The notes beneath the pieces were generated by a model. The model searched no databases and had not been told where the DNA came from. It saw only the letters and a program-made list of their open reading frames with translations. Positions 8,830 to 17,997 of a DNA stretch of 64,000 nt are shown here, one piece after another (position 1 is the first letter of the stretch; every line of letters starts with the position of its first letter). The stretch spans positions 4,112,501 through 4,176,500 of the forward strand of contig NZ_CP014870.1 in assembly GCF_001661075.1 (NCBI RefSeq). The letters run 5' to 3'. Position numbers and translations under genes: made by a program. Origin of the DNA: Pseudomonas silesiensis (GTDB lineage Bacteria; Pseudomonadota; Gammaproteobacteria; Pseudomonadales; Pseudomonadaceae).

Positions 8830-9594
8830 TCAACCGTGCACCAGGTAAGCTCCTGACGGAACCCGATGTCGCAGCTTCTTGCATTTGCCGGGTTTGGGCT
8901 GATGCCCCGGCGGACGATCGGGAAACCAGATTCGGCATTTGCCCGGAGGCGGCAAATGGCCACGAGGAATCTCAACCCCATCGTACGCAGGTGCTGGCTC
9001 GACGGAAGCCCTCTGCAATGTTCCTTCGGGCCGAGGCCTGCCAGCCGTCGGTGAATCCAATGCCTGGTCTGCCGTTGCGCGAGCGTAGTTGCCAGCGTCG
9101 CGTCCAGGGTCCGGAGTGGATTGTTCAACAACGGCCATTTCTGCTGCGCGGCGCCGTTGGGTCTCTTCTTCCAGCCCCTTCTGTACTGCAACCTGGTTCT
9201 CTCTGGCATTGGGTGGGGTATTCGAAGCCTGTGCTTGCTGCGCCGCCTGGATCAGTTGGAAGTTGCGGTTGCGTAACTCAACGTTGCGACCGACCCGGAT
9301 GTTCGAGCGCGCCGCCAAGGTTTCAGCCTGCTGGTACTGCCCCTGCTGAAGGCGCAACACACCGAGGTAATGCAGCGTCGCGGGATTGTTCGGCTGGATG
9401 TGCAGGGCACGCTCCAGCGAGGCAGCGGCCTGGTCCAACTCGCCAAGTTCATACTGCCGCGAGGCGGTTTCGATCAGGGTGGTTGATGCGCTGTTACTTT
9501 GCGCTGGCGCCCTGCGCTCGGCAGCAACCGAACAAAGCGATGCGACCGCGCAGCACACCAGGATGAGACTTGGCAGAAAACTCTTGATTGGCAT
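8830..9594 (-). CDS. Secreted TPR protein with Pro-Gly-Cys tail
   Basis: About 254 residues from the ATG at 9594, where a signal peptide starts (MPIKSFLPSLILVCCAVASL then AAERR). Two TPR-like repeats follow: ASRQYELGELDQAAASLERA and NPATLHYLGVLRLQQGQYQQ. A Gln/Ala-rich linker leads to an unusual tail. PRGHLPPPGKCRIWFPDRPP is followed by a second PKPGKCKKL unit, giving two PGKC motifs. This PPGxCRxWxP tail occurs in small secreted proteins of unknown role. A longer N-terminus from further upstream cannot be excluded because the Shine-Dalgarno is weak. The protein is exported; its function is unknown. Confidence 0.65.
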   Translation of the reverse strand: MPIKSFLPSLILVCCAVASLCSVAAERRAPAQSNSASTTLIETASRQYELGELDQAAASLERALHIQPNNPATLHYLGVLRLQQGQYQQAETLAARSNIRVGRNVELRNRNFQLIQAAQQAQASNTPPNARENQVAVQKGLEEETQRRRAAEMAVVEQSTPDPGRDAGNYARATADQALDSPTAGRPRPEGTLQRASVEPAPAYDGVEIPRGHLPPPGKCRIWFPDRPPGHQPKPGKCKKLRHRVPSGAYLVHG

Positions 9595-9761
9595 CAGGGG
9601 GCGGACTCGACTGATCTCGAACGACACGGCCGTAAAACAGACCACAGCGCTGCTCGGCATTTGCGATACAGGGCCCCCATTGACCTGGCCAATACCCTGA
9701 AGTTCCCGCTGCAACGGCCACCGTAAACGACCGCTTCCGGACCCGGCGGTGTCGCTCACGC

Positions 9762-11621
9762 TCAGACCTGATCCACAACCTCGGCCGCCTGCAGATCCTC
9801 ACCCAGAAACCCGCCACTCTGGTGGTGCCACAACCGCGCATAGATGCCGTTCCTGGCGAGCAATTCGGTGTGGGTGCCCTGTTCGACGATGCGTCCGTCA
9901 TCCATGACAATCAGTCGATCCATTGCCGCAATCGTCGACAGCCGATGGGCGATGGCGATCACGGTCTTGCCCTGCATCATTTCATCGAGGCTTTCCTGAA
10001 TGGCCACTTCGACTTCCGAATCCAGCGCGCTGGTAGCCTCGTCGAGTAGCAGGATCGGGGCGTTCTTGAGCATCACCCGGGCAATGGCGACGCGCTGGCG
10101 CTGGCCGCCCGACAGTTTGATGCCGCGCTCGCCGACCAGGGTGTCGTAGCCGGTGTGGCCTTGTCGGTCACTCAGTTGGCTGATGAACTCATCGGCCTGG
10201 GCATTGGCCGCGGCGCTGCGGATTTGCGCGTCGCTCGCATCGGGGCGGCCGTAGGCGATATTGTCGCGAATGGACCGGTGCAAAAGGGAAGTATCCTGGG
10301 TGACCATGCCGATGGCACTGCGCAAGCTGTCTTGCGTTACGTGCGCGATGTCTTGCCCATCAATGCGAATCTGCCCGCCGTCGACGTCGTAGAAGCGCAG
10401 CAGCAGGTTGATCAGCGTGGATTTGCCGGCGCCAGAGCGGCCAACCAGACCGATTTTTTCACCCGGGCGAATGTTCAGGCTCAGGCCATCGAGCACCTGG
10501 CGTTCGCCGTTGTAGTTGAAGCTGACATTGTCGAATGTCACCGCCCCGCCGGAGGTCACCAGCACACCCGCGTCCGGCGCATCCTGCACCTTGGGGCCGC
10601 GGGTCAGTGTGGCCATGCCATCCTGCACGGTGCCGATGCTCTCGAACAGCGAGGTCATTTGCCACATGATCCAGTGCGACATGCCATTGATACGCAACGC
10701 CATGGCGGTGATTGCCGCCACGGCACCTGCGCCGACTTCCCCTTGATGCCATAGCCACAGGGCATAACCGCCTGCTGCCATGATCAAGGCCACCACCAAT
10801 GCCTGGTTGACGATCTCGAACTGGCTGACGAGGCGCATCTGGCGAAAGCCGGTCTGCTTGAAATCCTCCATTGCCGCACGCGCGAAGTGCGCTTCACGAT
10901 TGGAATGGGAGAACAGCTTCACGGTCGTGATGTTGGTATAGGCGTCCGAGATACGTCCGGTCATCGAGGAGCGCGCATGCGCCTGTTCCTGCCCCACTTT
11001 CCCCAAGCGGGGTACGAAGTAGCGCATGGCAAGCCCGAACAACAGGATCCAGGCAATGAAAGGCAGCATCAGTTTCAGCGCGAAGCCGCCGGCCAGCGCA
11101 ATGATCGCGATGAAATACACGCCGATTCCGGGTGCGATCTCGATCAGGGTGAACAGCACGTCGCGCACGGCCAGCGCCGTCTGCATCACCTTGGTGGTGA
11201 CCCGACCGGAAAACTCATCGGAAAAGAACGAAAGGCTTTGCCGCAGCATCAAACGGTGGAAGTCCCAACGCAGCCGCAACGGCAGGTTGATCGCCAATAT
11301 CTGGTGCTGCACCATGGTGCGCAACGCCACCAGCCCGACACTGGTCGCCATGACGATGGCCATGCCCCACAACACGCGACTTTCCTGCGCCGCCGCCTCA
11401 CCGCCGGCCTGCCAGGTCGAGAGTAGATCCACGACCTGACCGAGGAAAGAAAACAGCCAGGCTTCATATATCGACACACAGGCACTGAGCAGCGCAAACG
11501 CAAGAATATAGCCGCGGGCGCCCCGTGTGCACGCCCACAGGAACCGGGCCAGGCCCGCGGGAGGCGGTGGTACCTCGTCAGGAGGAAAGGGGTCGAGCCT
11601 TCGTTCAAATGCGCCAAGCAT
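9762..11621 (-). CDS. ABC exporter, fused membrane and ATPase domains
   Basis: About 619 residues from ATG 11621 (GGAG seven bases upstream); the 49 residues further upstream look non-coding. The N-terminal half has six membrane helices of the type I exporter fold. The ATPase half has Walker A GRSGAGKST (about residue 392), signature LSGGQRQRVAIARV (about 503), Walker B ILLLDEA (about 524), and the switch histidine in AIAHRLSTI. It is an MsbA-like half-transporter that should work as a homodimer in the inner membrane. The cargo is unknown and no partner gene is adjacent. The downstream TPR gene lies in the same direction about 170 bp away. Confidence 0.9.
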   Translation of the reverse strand: MLGAFERRLDPFPPDEVPPPPAGLARFLWACTRGARGYILAFALLSACVSIYEAWLFSFLGQVVDLLSTWQAGGEAAAQESRVLWGMAIVMATSVGLVALRTMVQHQILAINLPLRLRWDFHRLMLRQSLSFFSDEFSGRVTTKVMQTALAVRDVLFTLIEIAPGIGVYFIAIIALAGGFALKLMLPFIAWILLFGLAMRYFVPRLGKVGQEQAHARSSMTGRISDAYTNITTVKLFSHSNREAHFARAAMEDFKQTGFRQMRLVSQFEIVNQALVVALIMAAGGYALWLWHQGEVGAGAVAAITAMALRINGMSHWIMWQMTSLFESIGTVQDGMATLTRGPKVQDAPDAGVLVTSGGAVTFDNVSFNYNGERQVLDGLSLNIRPGEKIGLVGRSGAGKSTLINLLLRFYDVDGGQIRIDGQDIAHVTQDSLRSAIGMVTQDTSLLHRSIRDNIAYGRPDASDAQIRSAAANAQADEFISQLSDRQGHTGYDTLVGERGIKLSGGQRQRVAIARVMLKNAPILLLDEATSALDSEVEVAIQESLDEMMQGKTVIAIAHRLSTIAAMDRLIVMDDGRIVEQGTHTELLARNGIYARLWHHQSGGFLGEDLQAAEVVDQV

Positions 11622-11945
11622 GGTGGTCTCCAAAACGATCAAGTCAGGCGATTCTGCCATTGAACGGTGGCTTTGAGGGTTTTGCGGGGGTGAGGTATGC
11701 CCCTGTTGGTAGCTTGCTCCGAGTGTAGGGTTGCCAGACGCGGGGCACTCATACGTTGCCAGAGACACAGTCGGCAGGGCTAAAAACGGCTGTTATCGAA
11801 GGCGCCAATCCGCTGATTTTCGCCAGTTCGCCTATCCTCATATTCCACCCGAAAAAACCATAGACCTTAAACCTGACATTAAACCTTCAGTCATTTGGCG
11901 GCCTTGCTCCGATCATGGCCTCCCTTTCATACAGGAGATGCGAAC

Positions 11946-12776
11946 ATGGGGTACGTCACTACGCAGGACGGTGTCGAGATCTTTTACAAAGACTGGGGTC
12001 CACGGGACGCCCAAGTGATCTTCTTCCATCACGGATGGCCACTGAGCGCGGACGACTGGGATGCGCAGATGCTGTTTTTCCTGGCGAACGGCTACCGGGT
12101 CATTGCCCACGACCGGCGCGGCCACGGGCGATCCACTCAGGTCTGGGACGGGCACGACATGGATCACTATGCCGATGACGTCGCGGCGGTCGTCGACCAT
12201 CTTGGCGTGCAGGGTGCAGTTCATGTGGGGCACTCCACCGGAGGTGGCGAAGTCATCCATTACATTGCTCGCCACGGCGAAGACCGCGTGTCGAAGGCTG
12301 CCATCATCAGCGCCGTGCCGCCGCTGATGGTTCAGACCCCGGGCAATCCGGACGGCTTGCCCAAGTCGGTATTCGATGACTTGCAGGCACAGCTGCAGGC
12401 CAACCGCGCGCAGTTCTACCTCGACGTTCCAACCGGGCCTTTCTACGGTTATAACCGCCCGGGTGCGAAACCGTCCGAGGGCATTATCCGCAACTGGTGG
12501 CGGCAAGGCATGATGGGCTGTGCAAAGGCCCATTACGATGGGATCGTGGCCTTTTCCCAGACCGACTTTACCGAAGATCTGAAAAGCATCACGATCCCGG
12601 TGCTGGTGATGCATGGGGATGACGATCAGATTGTGCCTTATGCAAACTCCGGGCTCTTGTCAGCCAAGCTCCTGCAAAACAGCACGCTGAAAACCTACTC
12701 GGGCTACCCGCACGGAATGCCGACAACGAACGCCGATGCAATCAACGCCGATTTGCTCGCTTTCATACGGGATTAG
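11946..12776 (+). CDS. Alpha/beta hydrolase, non-haem chloroperoxidase/arylesterase type
   Basis: A 276-residue protein from ATG 11946 (AGGAGATGCGAAC upstream). It has the HHGWPLSADDWD oxyanion region, the DRRGHGRS motif, the nucleophile elbow GHSTGGGE (S97), an acid in HGDDDQIVPY and a histidine in GYPHGMPTT. This pattern is that of the cofactor-free haloperoxidase/esterase group, which hydrolyses esters and can make peracids. There is no signal peptide. The 324-bp gap before it (11622-11945) has no gene and holds its promoter and that of the ABC exporter. Confidence 0.88.
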   Translation: MGYVTTQDGVEIFYKDWGPRDAQVIFFHHGWPLSADDWDAQMLFFLANGYRVIAHDRRGHGRSTQVWDGHDMDHYADDVAAVVDHLGVQGAVHVGHSTGGGEVIHYIARHGEDRVSKAAIISAVPPLMVQTPGNPDGLPKSVFDDLQAQLQANRAQFYLDVPTGPFYGYNRPGAKPSEGIIRNWWRQGMMGCAKAHYDGIVAFSQTDFTEDLKSITIPVLVMHGDDDQIVPYANSGLLSAKLLQNSTLKTYSGYPHGMPTTNADAINADLLAFIRD

Positions 12777-12784
12777 TTCACTGG

Positions 12785-12810
12785 AGGGGCGGGTGAACAT
12801 CCTGCCCCCC
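12785..12810 (+). terminator. GC-rich hairpin between hydrolase and RNase genes
   Basis: AGGGGCGGG pairs with CCTGCCCCC across a 7-base loop shortly after the stop at 12776. There is no U-run, so it may only be a weak terminator or an mRNA end stabiliser. Confidence 0.35.
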
Positions 12811-12870
12811 TGCCTTCTCCAGTCCCCGGACCAGACTCTCTCATTCCGCAGCTCTGCCATACTATTCAAC

Positions 12871-13611
12871 ATGACCAGAGCAACCTTCCGCTTCTACGAG
12901 GAGCTCAACGATTTCCTGCCGGCCGAACGGCGGCGGCAGGCCTTTACCTGCGAGTGCGCGCGAGGGGCGACGGTCAAGCACATGATCGAGGCGCTCGGGG
13001 TACCGCACACGGAGGTCGAGCTGGTGCTGCTCAACGGCGAGTCGGTGGGCTTGGAGCGGGTGATCTTCGACGATGACCGGCTGGCGGTGTATCCCAAGTT
13101 CGAAGCGCTGGACATCAGTCCGCAGTTGAAGGTTCGGGCGCAACCCTTGAGGGTGCTGCGCTTCATTGCTGATGCGCACCTGGGCGGGCTGGCCAGCCTG
13201 CTGCGCATGAGCGGCTTCGACACCCTCTACGACAATGGTTTCGAAGATGGCCAGATCGCCGAGATCGCTGCGCATCAAGGACGTATCGTACTGACCCGCG
13301 ACCGCGAACTGCTCAAGCGGCGGATCATCAGCCACGGCTGTTACGTGCATGCGCTGAAACCGTCGCTGCAACTGCGCGAAGTGTACGAGCGCCTCGACCT
13401 GGCGCGTAGCGCGCGGCCATTCAGCCTGTGCCTCCATTGCAACCTGCCGCTGCACGAGATCAGCCCGGAACTGGCCCGGCCACGGGTGCCGCCACGGGTT
13501 GGCGCCCTGTATTCGCACTTCTTGCACTGCAGCGCCTGCCAGCGGATTTATTGGGAGGGTTCGCACTGGCGCAGCATGTGTGCCTTGCTGGCGCCGCTGC
13601 TGGATCGATAG
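12871..13611 (+). CDS. Mut7-C RNase domain protein with N-terminal ubiquitin-like domain
   Basis: A 246-residue protein from ATG 12871. Residues 1-85 resemble the Mut7-C ubiquitin-like domain (RATFRFYEELNDFLP through AVYPKFEALDIS). Residues 90-240 match the Mut7-C PIN-like RNase fold. RFIADAHLGGLASLLRMSG and VLTRDRELLKRR carry conserved Asp residues, and two CxxC zinc pairs follow (CLHCNLPL and CSACQRIYWEGSHW). The family is thought to process RNA, but its bacterial role is poorly defined. It is a single-gene unit. Confidence 0.82.
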   Translation: MTRATFRFYEELNDFLPAERRRQAFTCECARGATVKHMIEALGVPHTEVELVLLNGESVGLERVIFDDDRLAVYPKFEALDISPQLKVRAQPLRVLRFIADAHLGGLASLLRMSGFDTLYDNGFEDGQIAEIAAHQGRIVLTRDRELLKRRIISHGCYVHALKPSLQLREVYERLDLARSARPFSLCLHCNLPLHEISPELARPRVPPRVGALYSHFLHCSACQRIYWEGSHWRSMCALLAPLLDR

Positions 13612-13629
13612 CGGCTGGTTGAGTCGCGC

Positions 13630-13680
13630 GGCCTCAAGGCTTGCATTGCCCGTGAGGACGCCTTCGCCGGCAAGGGGGCA
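13630..13680. repeat. REP-type intergenic repeat
   Basis: GGCCTCAAGGCTTGC, then a short gap and GACGCCTTCGCCGGCAAG. This is the reverse orientation of the element at 30496-30550, which reads GGCTTGCCGGCGAAGGCGTC then GCAAGCCTCAAGGCC. It lies between the convergent RNase and LysR genes. Confidence 0.6.
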
Positions 13681-13717
13681 CATTGGCCCGGTCCATCAGT
13701 ACACAGGTGACCGAGTG

Positions 13718-14656
13718 TCAGCTGAAACCGGCGGTGAACCGCCCACGCAGGTAGTCGACAAAAACGGAAACGGCTCTGGGCACATGGGCGGAATAAGGAC
13801 GTACCAGGTAAATGTCTTCCGGAAAGGCCCCTACCAATTTCCACGTGGGCAGCACCTGCACCAATGCTCCGCTCTTGAGCCCGGCCTGAGCGCTGAAGTC
13901 GGGCAACAGCGCGATGCCCAAATCGGTCAGCGCCGCATCACGCAAGGCTTCGCTATTGTTGGTGGCAAAGCTGCCCTTGATGGGAACGGTCAACCGCTTC
14001 TCCTCCCCTTGCGCGGCGGCGGGGCCTTCAAATGCCCAGGCAGGCGTATCGTTGCCGCGCGGGTAGTACAGGCAGTTGTGGTCGACCAGATCCTGCGGAT
14101 GTTGAGGTTCGCCGAATTGCTCCAGATAGCTGCGGGTCGCCACCAGCAACGAGCGCGTCGCGCACAACTTCCAGGCGACATGGGTATCCGGGATCTGATT
14201 GCTGTGCCGAACCGCCAGATCGAAACCCTCCGAAGCGATGGAGGAAATATGATCGGAAACGTCCAGCTGCACTTTGACTTCGGGATAGTCCTTGAAGAAG
14301 CCGGCCAGTTCCGGAATCAGTTGCTGGCGGGCAAACGCGACCGGAGCCGTCAGCCGTATGAGCCCCCGTGCCACCCCTGCAGAGTCTCGAACATCGGAAA
14401 AACTGCAGGCAATGTGTTCATAAGCACTGCGCACGTCACGTACCAGCGCGTTTCCCGCATCGGTCAACCGCACACTGCGCGTCGTGCGCAGCACCAGGCT
14501 CAGCCCCGTGGCTTTTTCCAGTTCGGCTATCCGCTGGCTCACCGCCGACTTGCTGACCCCCAATCTGATCGCCGCCGCGGTATAGGTGCCCTGCTCGGCA
14601 AGGATCGCCAACCAGTGCAGATGGGTCCAGAGCCTTTCGACTTCCACTTTGATCAT
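13718..14656 (-). CDS. LysR-family transcriptional regulator
   Basis: About 312 residues from ATG 14656; an in-frame TTG at 14683 is an alternative. The HTH shows ERLWTHLHWLAILAEQGTYT, then GVSKSAVSQRIAELEKATG and LVLRTTRSVRLTDAG, typical of the CrgA/DsdC-like branch. The effector domain has the branch pattern GFDLAVRHSNQIPDTHVAWK. It lies downstream of mmsA on the same strand, 217 bp away and past a hairpin, so it is probably expressed separately. Its targets are not evident. Confidence 0.88.
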   Translation of the reverse strand: MIKVEVERLWTHLHWLAILAEQGTYTAAAIRLGVSKSAVSQRIAELEKATGLSLVLRTTRSVRLTDAGNALVRDVRSAYEHIACSFSDVRDSAGVARGLIRLTAPVAFARQQLIPELAGFFKDYPEVKVQLDVSDHISSIASEGFDLAVRHSNQIPDTHVAWKLCATRSLLVATRSYLEQFGEPQHPQDLVDHNCLYYPRGNDTPAWAFEGPAAAQGEEKRLTVPIKGSFATNNSEALRDAALTDLGIALLPDFSAQAGLKSGALVQVLPTWKLVGAFPEDIYLVRPYSAHVPRAVSVFVDYLRGRFTAGFS

Positions 14657-14769
14657 GATTTGATTGTTCTTTCCAGGAAACAATTAATTCGATTTTCGCG
14701 CATCATCATGAACAAAGCAAAGGCGAGTGTGGACATCAAGACCTGAACGCTAACCCTGATACGAGCGTT

Positions 14770-14801
14770 GCAGGGGAGCGGATCAATCTTTGCTCCCCTG
14801 C
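14770..14801 (-). terminator. 10-bp perfect hairpin downstream of mmsA
   Basis: GCAGGGGAGC (14770-14779) and GCTCCCCTGC (14792-14801) form a perfect 10-bp stem. It is about 70 bp beyond the mmsA stop and upstream of the LysR gene. A U-run is lacking on the minus strand, so termination could be Rho-assisted. Confidence 0.5.
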
Positions 14802-14873
14802 CCTGCTTCAAACATCCCGGGTCAGCGAGCACCCTCGTTGATCACCGGCATCCCCCGCACTGAACCAGCGGTT

Positions 14874-16397
14874 TTATTGCGCGGTCGGCATCGCAAACTC
14901 GGCACCTTTGCCGATGCTTTCCGGCCAGCGCTGCATGATGGATTTTTGCTTGGTGTAGAAGCGCACGCCCTCCTCTCCATACGCATGCATGTCGCCGAAG
15001 AGGCTCTTCTTCCAGCCGCCAAAGCCATGCCAGGCCATGGGTACCGGGATGGGCACGTTGATGCCGACCATGCCGACCTGGATGCGACGGCTGAATTCGC
15101 GCGCCACGTTGCCATCGCGGGTGAAGCAGGCCACGCCGTTGCCGAATTCGTGGTCGTTGACCAACTGCACCGCGGTGGCGAAATCGGGCACGCGCACGCA
15201 GGCCAGCACCGGGCCGAAAATTTCTTCTTTGTAGATGCGCATTTGCGGGGTGACATGGTCGAACAGCGTGCCGCCCATCCAGAAACCTTCCTCGCACCCT
15301 TCACCGGCGTCCGCGCTGTTGAATTGACGACCATCCACTAGCAATTGCGCGCCCTCCTTGATGCCCTGCTCGATATAGCCCGTGATCCGGGCATGGGCGG
15401 CCGGCGTGACGATCGGGCCCATTTCAGCCGCCAGGTTGCTGCCGTTGAGGACCTTCAACGCCTTGGTACGCTCCAGCAGTTTTGGCATGACTTTGTCAGC
15501 CACATCGCCGACCAGCACGGCCACCGAGATCGCCATGCAGCGTTCGCCCGCCGAGCCATAACCCGCGCCGATCAATGCGTCGACCACTTGATCGACGTCG
15601 GCGTCAGGCATGATCACCATGTGGTTCTTCGCGCCGCCCAGGGCCTGCACGCGTTTGCCATGGCGAGCACCGGTCTCGTAGATGTAATTGGCGATCGGCG
15701 TGGAGCCGACGAAGGACACCGCTTTCACATCCGGGTGGACCAGCAGCGCATCGACCGCCTCTTTGTCGCCCTGCACCACGTTGAACACGCCGTCAGGCAG
15801 ACCGGCCTGTTTCAGCAAATCCGCCATGAACAGGCTGGCGCTCGGATCGGTCGGGCTTGGCTTGAGAATGAAGGTGTTGCCCGCCGCGATCGCCACCGGG
15901 AACATCCACATCGGCACCATCACCGGAAAGTTGAACGGCGTGATGCCGGCGACGACACCCAAGGGTTGCCGCAGCGTCCAGTTGTCCATGTTGGTGGACA
16001 CCTGATCGGAGAAGTCACCCTTGAGCAACTGCGGGATGCCGCAAGAGAACTCAACGATGTCGATACCACGGGCCACTTCGCCCTGGGCATCGGTGAAGAC
16101 CTTGCCATGTTCGGCCGTGATCAGGTGCGCCAGTTCGTCTTTGTGCTGGTTCAACAGTTCCAGGAATTTGAACAATACCCGGGCCCGGCGAATGGGCGGC
16201 GTGTTCGACCAGGCGGGAAAGGCAGCCTCGGCGGAGGCCACGGCGGCATCCACGTCCTGCGAGTTGCCCAGGCGCACATGGTTGCTGACGGCGCCGGTGG
16301 CCGGGTTGTAGACGGGTTGAGTGCGCACACCGCTGCCGACGACGTGGACGCCGTGGATGTACTGGGCAATTTCTTTATTGTCGCTAACGTTGGTCAT
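14874..16397 (-). CDS. mmsA: CoA-acylating methylmalonate/malonate-semialdehyde dehydrogenase
   Basis: A 507-residue aldehyde dehydrogenase of the MmsA branch. It oxidises methylmalonate semialdehyde (valine catabolism) or malonate semialdehyde (beta-alanine catabolism) with NAD+ and CoA, giving propionyl- or acetyl-CoA plus CO2. Features seen are the cofactor-site motif [35 protein letters not shown], the catalytic Cys in [14 protein letters not shown] (this class lacks the usual catalytic Glu) and EEIFGPVL. The enzyme is cytosolic. Pseudomonads carry several paralogues (mmsA, bauC). With no mmsB or bauA neighbour, which pathway this copy serves is uncertain. Confidence 0.9.
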   Translation of the reverse strand: MTNVSDNKEIAQYIHGVHVVGSGVRTQPVYNPATGAVSNHVRLGNSQDVDAAVASAEAAFPAWSNTPPIRRARVLFKFLELLNQHKDELAHLITAEHGKVFTDAQGEVARGIDIVEFSCGIPQLLKGDFSDQVSTNMDNWTLRQPLGVVAGITPFNFPVMVPMWMFPVAIAAGNTFILKPSPTDPSASLFMADLLKQAGLPDGVFNVVQGDKEAVDALLVHPDVKAVSFVGSTPIANYIYETGARHGKRVQALGGAKNHMVIMPDADVDQVVDALIGAGYGSAGERCMAISVAVLVGDVADKVMPKLLERTKALKVLNGSNLAAEMGPIVTPAAHARITGYIEQGIKEGAQLLVDGRQFNSADAGEGCEEGFWMGGTLFDHVTPQMRIYKEEIFGPVLACVRVPDFATAVQLVNDHEFGNGVACFTRDGNVAREFSRRIQVGMVGINVPIPVPMAWHGFGGWKKSLFGDMHAYGEEGVRFYTKQKSIMQRWPESIGKGAEFAMPTAQ

Positions 16398-16677
16398 GTC
16401 AGGTCTCGCTGCGGTGAAGGAATCTGAATTTCACCTCCACAGTAGGCAGCGGTTGTCGCCTTGACTACGGCAATAATGTGAATTGATTGTTCGGTTTAGT
16501 GAACAATGAATTTGGATGGCAGAACTGGCGAGAGGAGGAAACGCTTCTACACTCCCAGCTTGGGGTTTCGGGGGAGTTACCGGAGCTGGCCATGGCCACT
16601 GCACACTGGAATAAACCTTTATTCAATGGCTGCGCCAGCACATCAGTTCAGGACATCGATGTTTGCCGAGGTTCTCC

Positions 16678-17946
16678 ATGCAAACCAGACTAACTGCCCT
16701 GCCCACCCTTACGCTGCTTGCGCTGTGCTGTGAGCAGGCCTGGGGCGGGGGCATCATGCTCTACGAAGTCGGCACGGATAATGCCGGCCTGGCCAATGCC
16801 GGCGCCGCCGCCCGCGCTCAGGGCCCTTCGACCATCGCCAGTAATCCGGCGGGCATGAGTTACCTGCCGGGCACGCAAATCACCGGTGGTTTACAGGTGC
16901 TTTATGGCGACCTGAGCTTCGATCGCGACGCCGCCACCAACGGCACGGGCAGCGGCAGTGGCAATGCGCTGGACCCGATGCCTGGCGCCAGCTTCTTCAT
17001 CAGCCATGAACTGGACGACCACTGGAGCGTCGGCTTCGGCCAGTACGGCGACTTCGGGCTGGCGGTCAATTACGACAACGAATGGTCCGGTCGCTACTTC
17101 GCGCAGAACGCCAGCCTCCTGGGTTTGTCCCTGGTCCCCAGCGTGGCTTACCGCTTCAATGAACAATGGTCGGTGGGCCTGGGCCTGAGGGCGATGTACG
17201 GCATGTTGCAAGCGCAGACCGCCATCGACCGCTCGCCTTTCGGCTTCACCGACCGCGGCGATGGCCAGTTCAAGTACAAGGACAAGGACTGGGGTTTCGG
17301 TGCCAACCTGGGCCTGATCTTCGCCCCGCAGCCGGGCACGCGCATCGGCCTGACTTACACCAGCAAGGTCGACCTGGAATTCGAAGACGGGCTGGACGTC
17401 AAGGGCGATGGCCGCCTGCTGGAGCGGGTCGATGGCACCAACACCCAACTGGACATGACGGTGCCGCAAACCGTGACCCTGAGCCTGTTCCAGCAACTCG
17501 ACCGGCAATGGGCGTTGCTGGCGTCGGCCAACTGGCAGGACTGGTCGCAGTTCGGGGACATCGCCGTGCAGGTCGACACGACAGCGCTTGGCTCGCAGTC
17601 GAGAACCGTCGACGCCGGATTCAAGGACACCTGGCATCTCTCCGTCGGCGCGCAATACCGGGCCACCGAACAACTGTTGTGGAATGTCGGCGTGGCGTAT
17701 GACAGCAGCGCCGTCTCCGACAACAATCGCACCTTCACCGTGCCCATGGGCGAATCCTGGCGCATTGCGACGGGTGCCACCTATGCCCTGGACAAGGACA
17801 CCGATGTCAACGTCAGCTGGGCCATGGTCTGGCTCGGCGACATGCCCGTGGACCAGACCAAATCCGTGTCGGGCACTCGCACTTCCGGTCAGTTCGACAA
17901 CGCCTGGTTACAAGCGTTGAACGCCAACATGACCTGGCGATTCTGA
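16678..17946 (+). CDS. FadL/OmpP1-family outer-membrane channel
   Basis: A 422-residue protein starting at ATG 16678. The signal peptide MQTRLTALPTLTLLALCCEQ ends in AWGGG. The family hallmark follows: a hatch with GTDNAGLANAGAAARAQGPS and SNPAGMSYLPGTQITGG. The rest is beta-barrel strand pattern ending in an aromatic residue (NANMTWRF). Relatives carry hydrophobic compounds such as long-chain fatty acids or aromatic hydrocarbons across the outer membrane. It diverges from mmsA across a 280-bp gap with no other gene and is convergent with the LysR gene at 17998. The cargo is unknown. Confidence 0.9.
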   Translation: MQTRLTALPTLTLLALCCEQAWGGGIMLYEVGTDNAGLANAGAAARAQGPSTIASNPAGMSYLPGTQITGGLQVLYGDLSFDRDAATNGTGSGSGNALDPMPGASFFISHELDDHWSVGFGQYGDFGLAVNYDNEWSGRYFAQNASLLGLSLVPSVAYRFNEQWSVGLGLRAMYGMLQAQTAIDRSPFGFTDRGDGQFKYKDKDWGFGANLGLIFAPQPGTRIGLTYTSKVDLEFEDGLDVKGDGRLLERVDGTNTQLDMTVPQTVTLSLFQQLDRQWALLASANWQDWSQFGDIAVQVDTTALGSQSRTVDAGFKDTWHLSVGAQYRATEQLLWNVGVAYDSSAVSDNNRTFTVPMGESWRIATGATYALDKDTDVNVSWAMVWLGDMPVDQTKSVSGTRTSGQFDNAWLQALNANMTWRF

Positions 17947-17997
17947 GGTGAGGTTTGACGCCCGCTCGTGACGCACTCGGGGCAGCCCCGTGTGGAG

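Noticed and set aside
8610..9209. A 199-codon minus-strand frame overlapping the TPR gene in another frame
   Set aside because: The TPR frame has a signal peptide and repeat motifs; this frame has neither, although its last ~50 residues look somewhat protein-like.
15345..16427. A 360-codon plus-strand frame opposite mmsA
   Set aside because: No domain pattern, no ribosome-binding site, and it mirrors the dehydrogenase coding strand.
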